NCBI GenBank assembly: GCA_937773555.1
Contig: CALJVT010000006.1
Span: 124,001-188,000 of the forward strand
DNA: 64,000 bases
Direction of reading: 5' to 3'
Source of the DNA: an uncultured Pseudomonadales bacterium
GTDB taxonomy: Bacteria; Pseudomonadota; Gammaproteobacteria; Pseudomonadales; Balneatricaceae
The position numbers were made by a program, and so were the translations under genes. Below the pieces are notes generated by a model. That model searched no databases. It was not told where the DNA came from and saw only the letters and a list, made by a program, of their open reading frames with translations. Shown one piece after another: positions 36,548 to 45,904 of the stretch (positions within the stretch are counted from its first letter, which is position 1; every line of letters starts with the position of its first letter).

Positions 36548-37819
36548 TTATACCTTCTCTAATGCTTGTTCAATATCAGCAATGATATCACTCACGTGCT
36601 CAATGCCCACAGAGATTCGCACTAAATCTTCCGTCACACCAGCTGCAGCAAGTTCTGTTTCATTCAACTGCCGATGAGTGGTAGAGGCTGGGTGACAGGC
36701 CAGAGACTTAGCATCACCAATATTCACTAATCGCAAAATCATTTGTAGCGCATCAATAAAACGACCGCCTGCTTCTCGACCACCTGCCACACCAAAGCTC
36801 AAGATGCCTGAGGCTTTACCACCACAGATCTTTTTACAAGTGGCTTGGTAAGGGCTATTTTCTAAACCTGCATAATTTACCCACTCTACCTTGGCGTGGT
36901 TTTGAAGATAATGAGCGACAGTTTCAGCGTTATCGCAATGGCGTTCCATACGCAAGCATAAGGTTTCTAAACCTTGCAGCAACATAAATGAACTGTGGGG
37001 AGATATAGCAGCGCCAGTATTCCGCAATGGGATCACCCGGCAACGGCCAATGTAAGCTGCTGGGCCTAAGGCTTGCGTATACACGACACCATGATAAGAA
37101 GGGTCTGGTGTATTAAGCACAGCAAAGCGCTCTTTATTCTTCACCCAGTCAAACTTGCCAGAATCAACGATCATACCACCAATGGTAGTGCCATGGCCGC
37201 CAATGTATTTGGTCAAGGAGTGGATCACGATATGTGCTCCGTGCTCTATAGGTCGGCACAATACTGGAGTTGCTACAGTATTATCTACCATCAAGGGAAC
37301 ACCATGACGTTCGGCAATTTCAGCCAGTTTTGCAATATCAACAACATTACCCGCTGGGTTACCAATAGACTCACAAAAAATAGCTCGGGTGCGGCTGTCT
37401 ATATGAGCTTCTAATGCCGCATAATCATCGTGAGAAGCAAATCGTGTCTCAATGCCTTGGCGTGGCAACGTATGAGCAAACAAGTTGTACGTGCCACCAT
37501 ACACTTGGCTAGTGCTGACGATGTTATCACCTACTTCACAAATACACTGCACCGCATAAGTAATGGCAGCCATGCCAGATGCTACGGCTAAGCCGGCAAT
37601 ACCACCTTCCATTGAAGCCACCCGTTCTTCCAGTACCGCTGTGGTCGGGTTAGTAATTCGGGTATAGATATTACCTGCAACCTTAAGATCAAATAAATCA
37701 GCACCGTGTTGGGTGTCATCAAAGGTGTATGAGGTGGTTTGGTAAATAGGTACTGCCGCCGCTTTAGTGGTGGCTTCGGATTCATAGCCGTGATGTAATG
37801 CTAAAGATTCTAACTTCAT
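36548..37819 (-). CDS. metY: O-acetylhomoserine sulfhydrylase (MetY)
   Basis: PLP enzyme of the Cys/Met metabolism family, 423 aa. YQTTSYTFDDTQHGADLF near residue 27, MVDNTVATPVLCRPIEHGAH near 175 and the PLP lysine in HSLTKYIGGHGTTIGGMI (about 203) match O-acetylhomoserine sulfhydrylases, which make homocysteine from O-acetylhomoserine and sulfide. ATG at 37819 with AGGAG eight bases upstream is favoured over the longer frame starting at 37867. An inverted repeat lies 30-54 bp upstream. It provides a route to use sulfide for methionine. Confidence 0.93.
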   Translation of the reverse strand: MKLESLALHHGYESEATTKAAAVPIYQTTSYTFDDTQHGADLFDLKVAGNIYTRITNPTTAVLEERVASMEGGIAGLAVASGMAAITYAVQCICEVGDNIVSTSQVYGGTYNLFAHTLPRQGIETRFASHDDYAALEAHIDSRTRAIFCESIGNPAGNVVDIAKLAEIAERHGVPLMVDNTVATPVLCRPIEHGAHIVIHSLTKYIGGHGTTIGGMIVDSGKFDWVKNKERFAVLNTPDPSYHGVVYTQALGPAAYIGRCRVIPLRNTGAAISPHSSFMLLQGLETLCLRMERHCDNAETVAHYLQNHAKVEWVNYAGLENSPYQATCKKICGGKASGILSFGVAGGREAGGRFIDALQMILRLVNIGDAKSLACHPASTTHRQLNETELAAAGVTEDLVRISVGIEHVSDIIADIEQALEKV

Positions 37820-37848
37820 GAAACACTCCTGTTGTTGTAGAATTAGAT

Positions 37849-37873
37849 ACAAGTTTGAGCATACCAAACTTGT
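37849..37873 (-). promoter_or_regulatory. Inverted repeat upstream of metY
   Basis: Perfect 9-base arms ACAAGTTTG and CAAACTTGT are separated by seven bases, 30-54 bp upstream of the metY start. The position suits an operator. It does not resemble the MetJ box or the usual MetR consensus, so the regulator is unknown. Confidence 0.5.
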
Positions 37874-37946
37874 TATTCCAAAAATAACATTTTATGCTTT
37901 TTGTTATGCGTATTAGTTATATATAAACCAAGGACAACCCCTTATT

Positions 37947-38495
37947 ATGCCGACACGCCACGTTATACATTGTTTATTGGGCTTTCTTGTTAGCCTGTCT
38001 GCTTCACACTCCGCTTTGGCGTCATGCGCGCCATGGCTCAAACACAACCTAAAACAACTCCACTCCGGAACACCACTGGACCTATGTGCAGTGACAGCTG
38101 GAAAACCACTGTTGCTAGTTAATACTGCAAGCCACTGTGGCTTTACGGGTCAATTTGAAGGCTTAGAAGAATTACATCAAGAATACAAAGATCAAGGGTT
38201 AGTGGTTATTGGTTTTCCAAGCAATGCCTTTAATCAAGCCGCTTTAAACGAAGAAGAGGCTGCTAAAATCTGCTTTTATAATTTTGGTGTTACCTTTTTA
38301 ATGAGTGAAACTATTGCCGTTAAAGGTGCTAATGCACACCCTGTATTTCAACATTTAGAACAACAAAAGGGGGAACCTAGCTGGAATTTTAACAAATACC
38401 TTATTGATAAAGATGGCAATGTTGTTGAGCGCTATAGGCAGTGGACGTCTCCAACTTCATGGCCAATGACGAGCGCTATTGAAAAATTACTTTGA
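37947..38495 (+). CDS. Glutathione peroxidase family protein, exported
   Basis: Thiol peroxidase of the GPx family, 182 aa. A signal peptide (residues 1-26, ending ALASCAP) indicates periplasmic location, which is unusual compared with cytoplasmic BtuE. The catalytic Cys64 lies in NTASHCGFTGQ, the Trp/Asn of the tetrad in SWNFNKYLID. The usual FPCNQF motif reads FPSNAFNQ, so the resolving Cys of some thioredoxin-dependent members is absent. The next gene is coupled by a 4-bp overlap. Confidence 0.88.
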   Translation: MPTRHVIHCLLGFLVSLSASHSALASCAPWLKHNLKQLHSGTPLDLCAVTAGKPLLLVNTASHCGFTGQFEGLEELHQEYKDQGLVVIGFPSNAFNQAALNEEEAAKICFYNFGVTFLMSETIAVKGANAHPVFQHLEQQKGEPSWNFNKYLIDKDGNVVERYRQWTSPTSWPMTSAIEKLL

Positions 38496-38911
38496 ACAAA
38501 AAAGGGGCCCACGCTGATAACTTAAAAAACCCTCAGTGCTATTGTAACTCTGGTATAGGTTTTAAATTATGTTGTGAGCCCGCCCTTAGTGGCAACGATC
38601 CAGCTAAAACGGCAGAGATGTTAATGCGCTCGCGCTATACTGCCTTTTGCCTGCACGACCAAAACTACCTGTTACAAACTTGGCACTTGAGCACACGCCC
38701 GAAAGAGGTTAGTTTTGAAGCCCAGCAACAGTGGCTTGGCCTTAAAGTTTTAGCCACTCATTTTGGCAAGCAAGAAGATACCCAGGGGCAAGTGGAATTT
38801 ATAGCCCGTTATAAAATTCATGGCAGAGCTTACCGGATACACGAGAACAGCGATTTTTTATGGCAGGATGGCCACTGGTATTACACCCAAGGCACGCTTT
38901 TTGCTGAGTAA
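38492..38911 (+). CDS. YchJ-like SEC-C domain protein
   Basis: UPF0225/YchJ family, 139 aa. N-terminal zinc-binding CYCNSGIGFKLCC (SEC-C-like) followed by AEMLMRSRYTAFCLHDQNYL and a cystatin-like beta sheet with FIARYKIHGRAYRIHENSDF. The start is TTG, overlapping the preceding stop as TTGA; no better start lies nearby. Function of the family is not known; SEC-C motifs suggest metal-dependent protein contact. Confidence 0.87.
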   Translation: MNKKGAHADNLKNPQCYCNSGIGFKLCCEPALSGNDPAKTAEMLMRSRYTAFCLHDQNYLLQTWHLSTRPKEVSFEAQQQWLGLKVLATHFGKQEDTQGQVEFIARYKIHGRAYRIHENSDFLWQDGHWYYTQGTLFAE

Positions 38912-39012
38912 GTTGTTGTGCATCTACTGCAAGCACAGTTTATCCAAGTGGCTCCATTATTCAGTTTGTATTTACTAATGGTAATAATGGGGATTACACA
39001 AAGAGACGCGTT

Positions 39013-40299
39013 ATGTTTACACAAGATTTCAAACAACAGCCGTATTGGTGGGATCGCAGCGCACCACCAACAGAGCAAGACACAGAACTTCCCAAAAAAG
39101 TTGATGTCCTTATCATAGGGGCAGGTTACACAGGCCTTCATGCTGCAATCCAGACTGCCAGAGGGTCAAGAAACACATTAGTTATTGATGCTGAACACGC
39201 CGGCTGGGGCTGCAGCACAAGAAATGGTGGGCAAGTTAGCACCAGCATAAAACCAAGCTTTTCTGAGCTTGAGAAAACATACGGTAAAAAAATGGCGTTT
39301 GCCATTTATTCAGAAGGTGATCAATCTTTACAATTTACTGGGGACTTCATCAGAGATGAAAAGCTAGACTGCAGTTATGCTGAGGTAGGCTGCTTCCATG
39401 CCGCACACAATACTGCGCAATATGAAAAACTAGCAAGGGCTATTGAACATCAAGGTTCTGTACTTAATGATGACGCCTACATGATTCCAAGATCAGAACA
39501 GCGCTCTGAATTAGGCACAGATACCTATTTTGGTGGGATCATCTTTCCTAAACACGCTTCAATCGACCCGGCAGCTTATCACAAAGGCTTACTGGGCAAA
39601 GCACTTGAAGCAGGTGCGAACATTATTTCTAATTGCGCAGCTGAAAACATTAATAGAGACAAAGATGGCTTTACTGTAAAAACATCAAAAGGCATTGTGC
39701 AGGCCGATAAAGTTATTATTGCTACAAACGGTTATACGGGTTCTTTAACACCACGATTGCAACGTCGGGTGATTCCAATTGGCAGCTATGTGATTGCGAC
39801 AGAACCTGTTGGAAAAGATCTTATGGATCAGCTAATGCCAAAAAATCGCATCGTTAGCGACACACGTAAGGTGGTATATTACTATCGGTCAAGCCCCGAC
39901 CGAAGCCGTATTATATTTGGTGGTCGTGTATCTCTTGGAGAAAGTGATCCACGCCTGAGTGGCCCAAAGCTCCATAATTCCTTATCTAAAATCTTTCCAG
40001 AATTAGAAAATACAAAAATTAGTCACTCCTGGATGGGCTATGTGGCATTTACCTTTGACTCGCTCATGCATGTAGGAGAAGAAGATGGCCTTTTCTATGC
40101 AATGGGCTACTGTGGCTCCGGGGTAGGCATGGCTGGGTATCTAGGAAAGAAACTCGGGCAACAGGTGCTTGGACTTCAAGCAGGTAAAACACCTTTTAAT
40201 GACATTAAATTCCAGACACGTCCGTTATACACGGGAAAGCCGTGGTTCCTTGCGCCATCTCTCATGTATTACCGATTCATAGACAGTTTAAACATTTAG
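39013..40299 (+). CDS. FAD amine oxidase, PuuB-like (DAO family)
   Basis: Flavoprotein oxidase of 428 aa. Dinucleotide motif VLIIGAGYTGLHAAI at about residues 33-47, then GWGCSTRNGGQVSTS near 75-90, which is the signature of gamma-glutamylputrescine oxidase and related D-amino acid/glycine oxidases, and YAMGYCGSGVGMAGYLG near 360 for the C-terminal FAD contact. It likely oxidises a secondary or primary amine of a polyamine derivative. It fits with the polyamine-type transporter at 46-50 kb. It stands alone on the plus strand. Confidence 0.85.
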   Translation: MFTQDFKQQPYWWDRSAPPTEQDTELPKKVDVLIIGAGYTGLHAAIQTARGSRNTLVIDAEHAGWGCSTRNGGQVSTSIKPSFSELEKTYGKKMAFAIYSEGDQSLQFTGDFIRDEKLDCSYAEVGCFHAAHNTAQYEKLARAIEHQGSVLNDDAYMIPRSEQRSELGTDTYFGGIIFPKHASIDPAAYHKGLLGKALEAGANIISNCAAENINRDKDGFTVKTSKGIVQADKVIIATNGYTGSLTPRLQRRVIPIGSYVIATEPVGKDLMDQLMPKNRIVSDTRKVVYYYRSSPDRSRIIFGGRVSLGESDPRLSGPKLHNSLSKIFPELENTKISHSWMGYVAFTFDSLMHVGEEDGLFYAMGYCGSGVGMAGYLGKKLGQQVLGLQAGKTPFNDIKFQTRPLYTGKPWFLAPSLMYYRFIDSLNI

Positions 40300-40319
40300 C
40301 TAAAATAGTTTAAAGTGTA

Positions 40320-40335
40320 TTTTGCTGCAGCAAAA
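40320..40335. terminator. Small palindrome between convergent genes
   Basis: TTTTGCTGCAGCAAAA is a perfect 16-base palindrome located between the convergent amine oxidase and cupin genes. It could serve as a weak bidirectional terminator. No long T-run follows on either strand, so confidence is low. Confidence 0.3.
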
Positions 40336-40353
40336 GGTTGTTATCCCTCTCAG

Positions 40354-40701
40354 CTAAAAGTCAGGCTCCAAGGCGTAGACCGCGATAAGACAGCCATTTT
40401 TGGTGGTTGAATTGTGGACAGTGCCGTCTCGAAGCCACACCATATCGCCTGGGCCATAGTCGACACCATCATGGTCTCTTAGGTCCCCTTGGATAATTAA
40501 GAATTCCTCGTCGCCTGTGTGTTTATGCGGCACTGTTGTAGCACCTGGGGCCATTTTGTAGATATAAAAACCACTGCCTAACGGTTTGTCATTATTAAGT
40601 TGCAGAACCTCACCATCAGGTTTTCCGTTTGATTGAATTGGAGTGAACACACTGTTAAAAATGTTCACCACCCGCCGGTCTGTATTAGAAATTGGTTTCA
40701 T
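40354..40701 (-). CDS. Small cupin protein
   Basis: Single cupin_2-type domain, about 115 aa. The metal pattern is TVPHKHTGDEEFLIIQGDL near residues 58-76 (His, His, Glu) and a second motif DGTVHNSTTKNG near 92 (His). Such small cupins bind a metal and act as dioxygenases, isomerases or sensors; no substrate can be assigned. ATG at 40701, preceded by GAGG, is favoured over 40719. It lies between the PuuB-like gene and the TMADH-like gene. Confidence 0.8.
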   Translation of the reverse strand: MKPISNTDRRVVNIFNSVFTPIQSNGKPDGEVLQLNNDKPLGSGFYIYKMAPGATTVPHKHTGDEEFLIIQGDLRDHDGVDYGPGDMVWLRDGTVHNSTTKNGCLIAVYALEPDF

Positions 40702-40941
40702 TATGTATTCCTCAGGCACAATAGTAACTGTCTTTTAATGGCTCTTCCCTGTTACTACACTCTATCCATCCACATGATTTAGGGATTCTCTTTTCGAATC
40801 TCAACATCTTCACTCTTAACATGAGGCCACAAGTCTAGGCTAACCTTGTTTGGTGATGGTACCCAGCGGTGCATGAAAACGCCTCAATTGTTAATGCCTA
40901 TATCGTATTAAGCTATTTTTGAGATTACTTTTATAGGTCAA

Positions 40942-43020
40942 TTAAGAATTCAGGCTAGGCATTTCACGTTTGAATAGCCCTTGTTCTACAACATCAGGGT
41001 CAGCCTCAAACTCTTGGGCCCCTTGGTGCCCAGAAAATACCGCGTCAGCAATCAAGCCAGGCGCCAATGCATCACCGATTAAGGTCAGCGACATAGCCAT
41101 CGAAGTGCCGTCGTCTTTTAGTAACTGCTGCAATTGTTCATACAAGGGTGAAGCTGATTCGCGTTCCGTTACTAGTAACAAACTGGCGCAAGCAAGCCAT
41201 ACATCTTGGCCGCCATATACACATTTCAATTCAACTCCCGCATGGCCAGACTTTTGGCTAACGCCAACAATACTCTTGTTGGTATAAATGTCTACTCCCT
41301 GAGCTACCAAGCTGCATTGAACTTGTTTTTGCTCAAGAGTAAGTTCAGTAAAGGGCGACACAATGCTAGCACTGGTAACAAAAAGCACCTTGTGACCTAA
41401 GTCACTCAAGTGGTCAGCCAACACGCCACCTAAATAACCTTGATCATCATCATAAATCACTACTGGGCCTTGGCCTGGAACAATCCCGTTCATAATGTCA
41501 TCAGGGGTATAAACGGCAACCTGTTCTAACCCTTCTATCGGCATACGAGAAGTACGACCAATACCGTCTTTCCTCCAGATAGCACCCGTGGCAACAAACA
41601 CCTGTTCGATGCCCAGTTCCAATACCTGTTGGGCATTTAGAGCACTGTCGAGGTAAATATTAACATTGTCCAGCTGTTGTAATTGATAGATTCGGTAATC
41701 ACTTACACGGCGCCATAGAGCTAAGCCTTTTAAGTTAGACTCAGCGACTACTCGGCCACCTAAGTGTTTACTAGCTTCACTAAGAATAACCTCATAGCCA
41801 CGGTTGGCCAGTTGTAAAGCACACTCCAAACCGGCAGGCCCAGCACCCACAACTAACACAGATTGTGGTGTTTTAGCAGCCGCAATTTTTTCTGGATGCC
41901 AGCCACGACGCCACTCTTCTCCCATGGTGGGGTTTTGTGTACAGCGAATAGGCACACCTAAGTTATCGCACGACACACACACATTGCAGCCAATACATTC
42001 GCGAATTTCTTCGGCCCTTTGTTCACGGATTTTATTGGGCAAAAAGGGGTCTGCAATTGACGGCCTTGCCGCACCGATAAAATCAAGGACACCGTGTTTA
42101 ACTAACGACACCATCATGTCTGGTGAAGTAATTCGCCCTACACCCACGACAGGTTTATTGGTCACTTTTTTTACGAACTTCGTGTATTCGGTCTGATAAC
42201 CTGAATCTGGTTTAAAACGAGAGGTGGCTGAATCATTTGCCCAACCAGACACATTAACGTCCCACAGGTCGGGTATATCTGCCAGCATCTCCACAACCGC
42301 CCGCCCCTCTTCATGTGCTTGCATACCATCAACACCCAGCATTTGATCCACAGCAAAACGAAATGCCACCGCACAGCTGTCACCTATAGCCTCTTGCGTG
42401 TCTTGCAGGAGTTCCCGGGTGAGTCTCAGCCGGTTTTCTAAACAGCCGCCGTATTCATCTGTTCGTTGGTTATATTCAGGTAATAAAAAATGGTGAGGCA
42501 AAGACATCTCGTGCCCAGCATAAACATAAACAATGTCAAAACCAGCTTGCTTAGCGCGTATAGCAGCAGCTTTATGCCACCGGCGAAATTCTCGAATATC
42601 AGCTTTATCCATGGCCCTAGCTTGTTTTGGATAAATCATATCTAAAGAACGGCTACTGGGGGCCAATGCTGGGGTACGGGAATATAAGTTAGAAGTGTGG
42701 CTACCGTTATGCACTAATTCCACAGCGGCTAAGGCGCTATACTCATGCACACTCTGAGTCATTAATTGCAATGCTGGGATATCACGCTCATCCCAGAGAC
42801 GCTGCTCTACAGCGGGTGATAAATCAGAACTGGGATGGATTTCTGTTTCTTCAGTACTCACTACGGCCCAGCCACCTTGGGCTTTCATGCCCCTCATAGC
42901 CGCGTGGGCTTGGGGACGCAGGTGGCCCATACCACAGCAATGAGGCACTTGATAAAAGCGATTTTTAGCCGTCACTGGGCCAATTTTAACAGACTCAAAT
43001 AACACATCGTAATTAGACAT
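40942..43020 (-). CDS. Trimethylamine/histamine dehydrogenase-like flavoprotein, paralogue 1
   Basis: Iron-sulfur flavoprotein of 692 aa: FMN barrel of the old-yellow-enzyme type (1-335), 4Fe-4S ligands Cys342, 345, 348 and 360 in CIGCNVCVSCDNLGVPIRC, then a nucleotide-binding half (VLVVGAGPAGLECALQLANR near 385). Cys28 in RFYQVPHC matches the residue that carries 6-S-cysteinyl-FMN in TMADH. Pocket residues differ: TMADH Tyr60 is Glu58 and Trp355 is Asp352, while Trp264 (Trp260) and Asp267 (Asp263) are kept. The substrate is therefore probably another amine. GAGG precedes the start; divergent from a TetR gene with a palindrome between. Confidence 0.88.
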   Translation of the reverse strand: MSNYDVLFESVKIGPVTAKNRFYQVPHCCGMGHLRPQAHAAMRGMKAQGGWAVVSTEETEIHPSSDLSPAVEQRLWDERDIPALQLMTQSVHEYSALAAVELVHNGSHTSNLYSRTPALAPSSRSLDMIYPKQARAMDKADIREFRRWHKAAAIRAKQAGFDIVYVYAGHEMSLPHHFLLPEYNQRTDEYGGCLENRLRLTRELLQDTQEAIGDSCAVAFRFAVDQMLGVDGMQAHEEGRAVVEMLADIPDLWDVNVSGWANDSATSRFKPDSGYQTEYTKFVKKVTNKPVVGVGRITSPDMMVSLVKHGVLDFIGAARPSIADPFLPNKIREQRAEEIRECIGCNVCVSCDNLGVPIRCTQNPTMGEEWRRGWHPEKIAAAKTPQSVLVVGAGPAGLECALQLANRGYEVILSEASKHLGGRVVAESNLKGLALWRRVSDYRIYQLQQLDNVNIYLDSALNAQQVLELGIEQVFVATGAIWRKDGIGRTSRMPIEGLEQVAVYTPDDIMNGIVPGQGPVVIYDDDQGYLGGVLADHLSDLGHKVLFVTSASIVSPFTELTLEQKQVQCSLVAQGVDIYTNKSIVGVSQKSGHAGVELKCVYGGQDVWLACASLLLVTERESASPLYEQLQQLLKDDGTSMAMSLTLIGDALAPGLIADAVFSGHQGAQEFEADPDVVEQGLFKREMPSLNS

Positions 43021-43041
43021 TTACTGTGCCTCATGGCAATT

Positions 43042-43059
43042 AATGGACAATCGTCCATT
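43042..43059. promoter_or_regulatory. Candidate TetR operator
   Basis: AATGGAC-AATC-GTCCATT is an inverted repeat with perfect 7-base arms located between the divergent TMADH-like gene (start 43020) and the TetR gene. The site would bring both genes under the local regulator. Its presence at the first possible TetR start codon argues for the later start at 43103. Confidence 0.6.
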
Positions 43060-43102
43060 TTATTTTTATACTTATGGCGCCATTTGTCAATACGATGTTT
43101 TC

Positions 43103-43750
43103 ATGTTTCAAACTCCCACCCTGCGACAGCAAAAGAAAGCTCACAACCGTGAACTATTGTTAGAAGCCACAGCCAGTGTGATTGCCACTGAAGGAATTAC
43201 AGGCGCATCTATAACCCGTATTATTGAACACGCGGGCCTGTCACGGGGCATGGTGCATTTGCATTTTGTCAATAAAGAAGCCTTATTAGTGGCCGTGGCT
43301 AGGCATATGAGAGAACAATATTTTCACCATATAAACGAATTTTTAACAACGACCTCACCTGCGCCTGCGCATCAGCTTGAAGCTATTATTAGCGCTGAGT
43401 TAAGTGAGCAAATACTAAATCGGCGTAGCATCAACATTTGGTACGCGTTCCGTGGCCAATGTCACCAAGAAAATGCCTATATGCAATATGCAGACACACG
43501 CGACGCGGCCATGAAAGACAAGGTTTACCAAGCCTTTTTACAACTTCTAAACCAACCATATAGCAGGCAAGACGGAAAGCAAGACCTATGCAGTGATGCG
43601 ACCTATGGCTTACTCGCCTTATTAGAAGGTATGTGGTCAGATTATTTTTTACACAGCGATGAGTTTAATCGCCAATCTGCCAAACGTATAATATTCCGCC
43701 AGTTAAGTGGGTTGTTCCCCAACCACTTTGATTTAGCCGGTGCCATGTAA
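43103..43750 (+). CDS. TetR-family regulator, BetI-like (1)
   Basis: Repressor of about 215 aa. N-terminal TetR helix-turn-helix with ITRIIEHAGLSRGMVHLHF (about residues 38-56), followed by an all-helical ligand domain; overall similarity to BetI-type regulators. The longer frame from 43043 begins inside a palindrome that looks like its operator, so I prefer the ATG at 43103 although no clear ribosome-binding site precedes it. Between two paralogous TMADH-like genes: divergent from the first and 81 bp upstream of the second. Confidence 0.85.
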   Translation: MFQTPTLRQQKKAHNRELLLEATASVIATEGITGASITRIIEHAGLSRGMVHLHFVNKEALLVAVARHMREQYFHHINEFLTTTSPAPAHQLEAIISAELSEQILNRRSINIWYAFRGQCHQENAYMQYADTRDAAMKDKVYQAFLQLLNQPYSRQDGKQDLCSDATYGLLALLEGMWSDYFLHSDEFNRQSAKRIIFRQLSGLFPNHFDLAGAM

Positions 43751-43831
43751 AAAACAGCCAGAGTTATGCTAATACGCCGCTTACGAATGAGCTAAGTATT
43801 CGCAACAAATAATGCTGAGGAAGCTAGCCTT

Positions 43832-45904
43832 ATGAGCAAACGTGATTCTCGATACGACATATTGTTTGAACCTATAAAAATTGGCCCAGTAACTGCTAAA
43901 AATAGATTTTACCAAGTTCCCCATTGCACAGGAATGGGCTGGATGAGGCCGCGTATGGTGGCCGATTTACGCGGCGTGAAAGCCGAAGGGGGTTGGGGTG
44001 TGGTTTGCACAGAGTACTGTTCAATACACCCAAGTTCTGACGACTCTCCATACCCATCACATTCGCTTTGGGATGAAAATGATATTAAATCTCATCGTTT
44101 AATGACTGACAAACTCCACGAGCATGGAGCCCTAGCCGGCGTTGAGCTTTGGGTGTCAGGTAGCAGCTCTGCTAATTTACTCACTCGTGAAGTGCCTATG
44201 GATGTGGTTTCATTGCCCAATGGTAACGGTGATCCTTATCAGTCCCGAGCAATGGACAAAGCTGACATTAAGGAGCTCAAGCGTTGGCACCGTAACGCCG
44301 CATTGCGAGCAAGGGAGGCCGGTTTCGATATCGTTTACGTTTACGCGACACATCATTATTTGTTGGACAATTTTCTCAACCCTAAATTGAATACTCGCAG
44401 CGACGAATACGGTGGTTCACTTGAGAATAGAATGCGCCTGGTGCGTGAAATTATTGAAGAAACTAAAGATGCAGTAGGTGACAAGTGTGCCGTGGCTGTT
44501 CGCTTTAGTATCGATGATGGTGGCGGTGCTGATGGCTTTCCTGTGCATGGCGAACGGATGAAAATGTTTGAATTAATGGCCGAATTACCTGACCTTTGGG
44601 ACATCAACATCTCAGATTATTCACTGGAGATGGGTGTGTCTCGGTTCGTGAAAGAAGGCTCGCTGGAAGCGTATATGTCGGCCGTTAAATCGAAAACTAG
44701 TAAGCCAGTTGTTACCGTTGGGCGTTTTACCTCTCCAGATACTATGATCAGTCAAATTAACAGGGGCATTGTTGATTTTATTGGTGCTGCCCGACCATCG
44801 ATAGCAGACCCCTTTTTACCACAAAAAATTGAACAAGGGCGGCCAGAAGATATTCGTGAATGCATCGGTTGTAACATTTGCTATACGGGTGATAGCCGAC
44901 ATGTGCCAATTCGATGTACACAAAACCCAACCATGGGCGAAGAATGGCGACGTGGCTGGCACCCTGAAAACATTGATCCTAAAGGATCAGACAGCCAAAT
45001 ATTGATTGTTGGTGCAGGCCCAACCGGTTTGGAAGCTGCGCGTGCACTTGGTCAGCGGGGTTACGACGTGATACTGGCCGAAGCGAGCCGGAAACTGGGT
45101 GGTCGAGTCAATCAAGAAAGCCAGCTTCCAGGTTTAGCCGAATGGGCCAGAGTAAGAGATTACCGAGTGACCCAAATTGCCAAAATGCCTAATGTAGCGG
45201 TTTACCTAGAGAGTAATCTGACCGTTAACGATATCTTAGAAATTGGCGCTGATCATGTCGCCATTGCCACAGGGGCAACGTGGCGTAGGGATGGTTTTGG
45301 TAGCTACAATACGGCTCCGATGCAGCCTTTACCACCGGCCAAATCAACCTATACTCCAGACGACATTATGTCGGGCCACTTACCAATTGGCAGCACGCTT
45401 GTGTATGATGACGACGGCTTTTACATGGGCAGTGTTATTGCCGAAAAACTACGAAAAAACGGTAACACGGTGATTTACTTAACCCCTGAACCAAAAGTTT
45501 CAAGCTGGAGCAGTAACAATGCGGAGCAACCGCGGGTTCACCGTCGCTTAGCAGAACTGGGCGTAGAAATTATATTAAACCATGGGCTGGATGCCTACGA
45601 TGGCAAGCAGGCCCTTTTAGGGTGCAGCTATACCGGTCAACAACACAATGTCTGGGTTGACAACATTGTAGTGGTGACTAGCCGAACAGCTGAAGACCAA
45701 CTTTATCATGGTGTACTTCAGGCAATAGAAAATAACTCACTCGGCGCACCAAAAACAGTTAAACGAATCGGGGATGCTGAAGCGCCTGCTATTATTGCCG
45801 CCGCCATATTTGCCGGCCACAAGTATGCTCGCGACATGGACGTTGCCATAGACCGTGACAACCCTTTCAAACACGATAGAGTATTTTTTCAAGATAATCA
45901 GTAA
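43832..45904 (+). CDS. Trimethylamine/histamine dehydrogenase-like flavoprotein, paralogue 2
   Basis: Same architecture as its neighbour, 690 aa: FMN barrel with Cys32 in RFYQVPHC, 4Fe-4S ligands Cys344, 347, 350 and 362 in CIGCNICYTGDSRHVPIRC, and an ADP-binding half (ILIVGAGPTGLEAARALGQR near 390). Pocket differs from the first copy: TMADH Tyr60 is kept (Tyr62, in CTEYCSIHP), Trp264 is Tyr263, Trp355 is Asp354, and Asp267 is Glu266 by alignment to the SRF motif. The two copies thus probably have different substrates. Downstream of the TetR gene, possibly in one transcript with it. Confidence 0.88.
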   Translation: MSKRDSRYDILFEPIKIGPVTAKNRFYQVPHCTGMGWMRPRMVADLRGVKAEGGWGVVCTEYCSIHPSSDDSPYPSHSLWDENDIKSHRLMTDKLHEHGALAGVELWVSGSSSANLLTREVPMDVVSLPNGNGDPYQSRAMDKADIKELKRWHRNAALRAREAGFDIVYVYATHHYLLDNFLNPKLNTRSDEYGGSLENRMRLVREIIEETKDAVGDKCAVAVRFSIDDGGGADGFPVHGERMKMFELMAELPDLWDINISDYSLEMGVSRFVKEGSLEAYMSAVKSKTSKPVVTVGRFTSPDTMISQINRGIVDFIGAARPSIADPFLPQKIEQGRPEDIRECIGCNICYTGDSRHVPIRCTQNPTMGEEWRRGWHPENIDPKGSDSQILIVGAGPTGLEAARALGQRGYDVILAEASRKLGGRVNQESQLPGLAEWARVRDYRVTQIAKMPNVAVYLESNLTVNDILEIGADHVAIATGATWRRDGFGSYNTAPMQPLPPAKSTYTPDDIMSGHLPIGSTLVYDDDGFYMGSVIAEKLRKNGNTVIYLTPEPKVSSWSSNNAEQPRVHRRLAELGVEIILNHGLDAYDGKQALLGCSYTGQQHNVWVDNIVVVTSRTAEDQLYHGVLQAIENNSLGAPKTVKRIGDAEAPAIIAAAIFAGHKYARDMDVAIDRDNPFKHDRVFFQDNQ

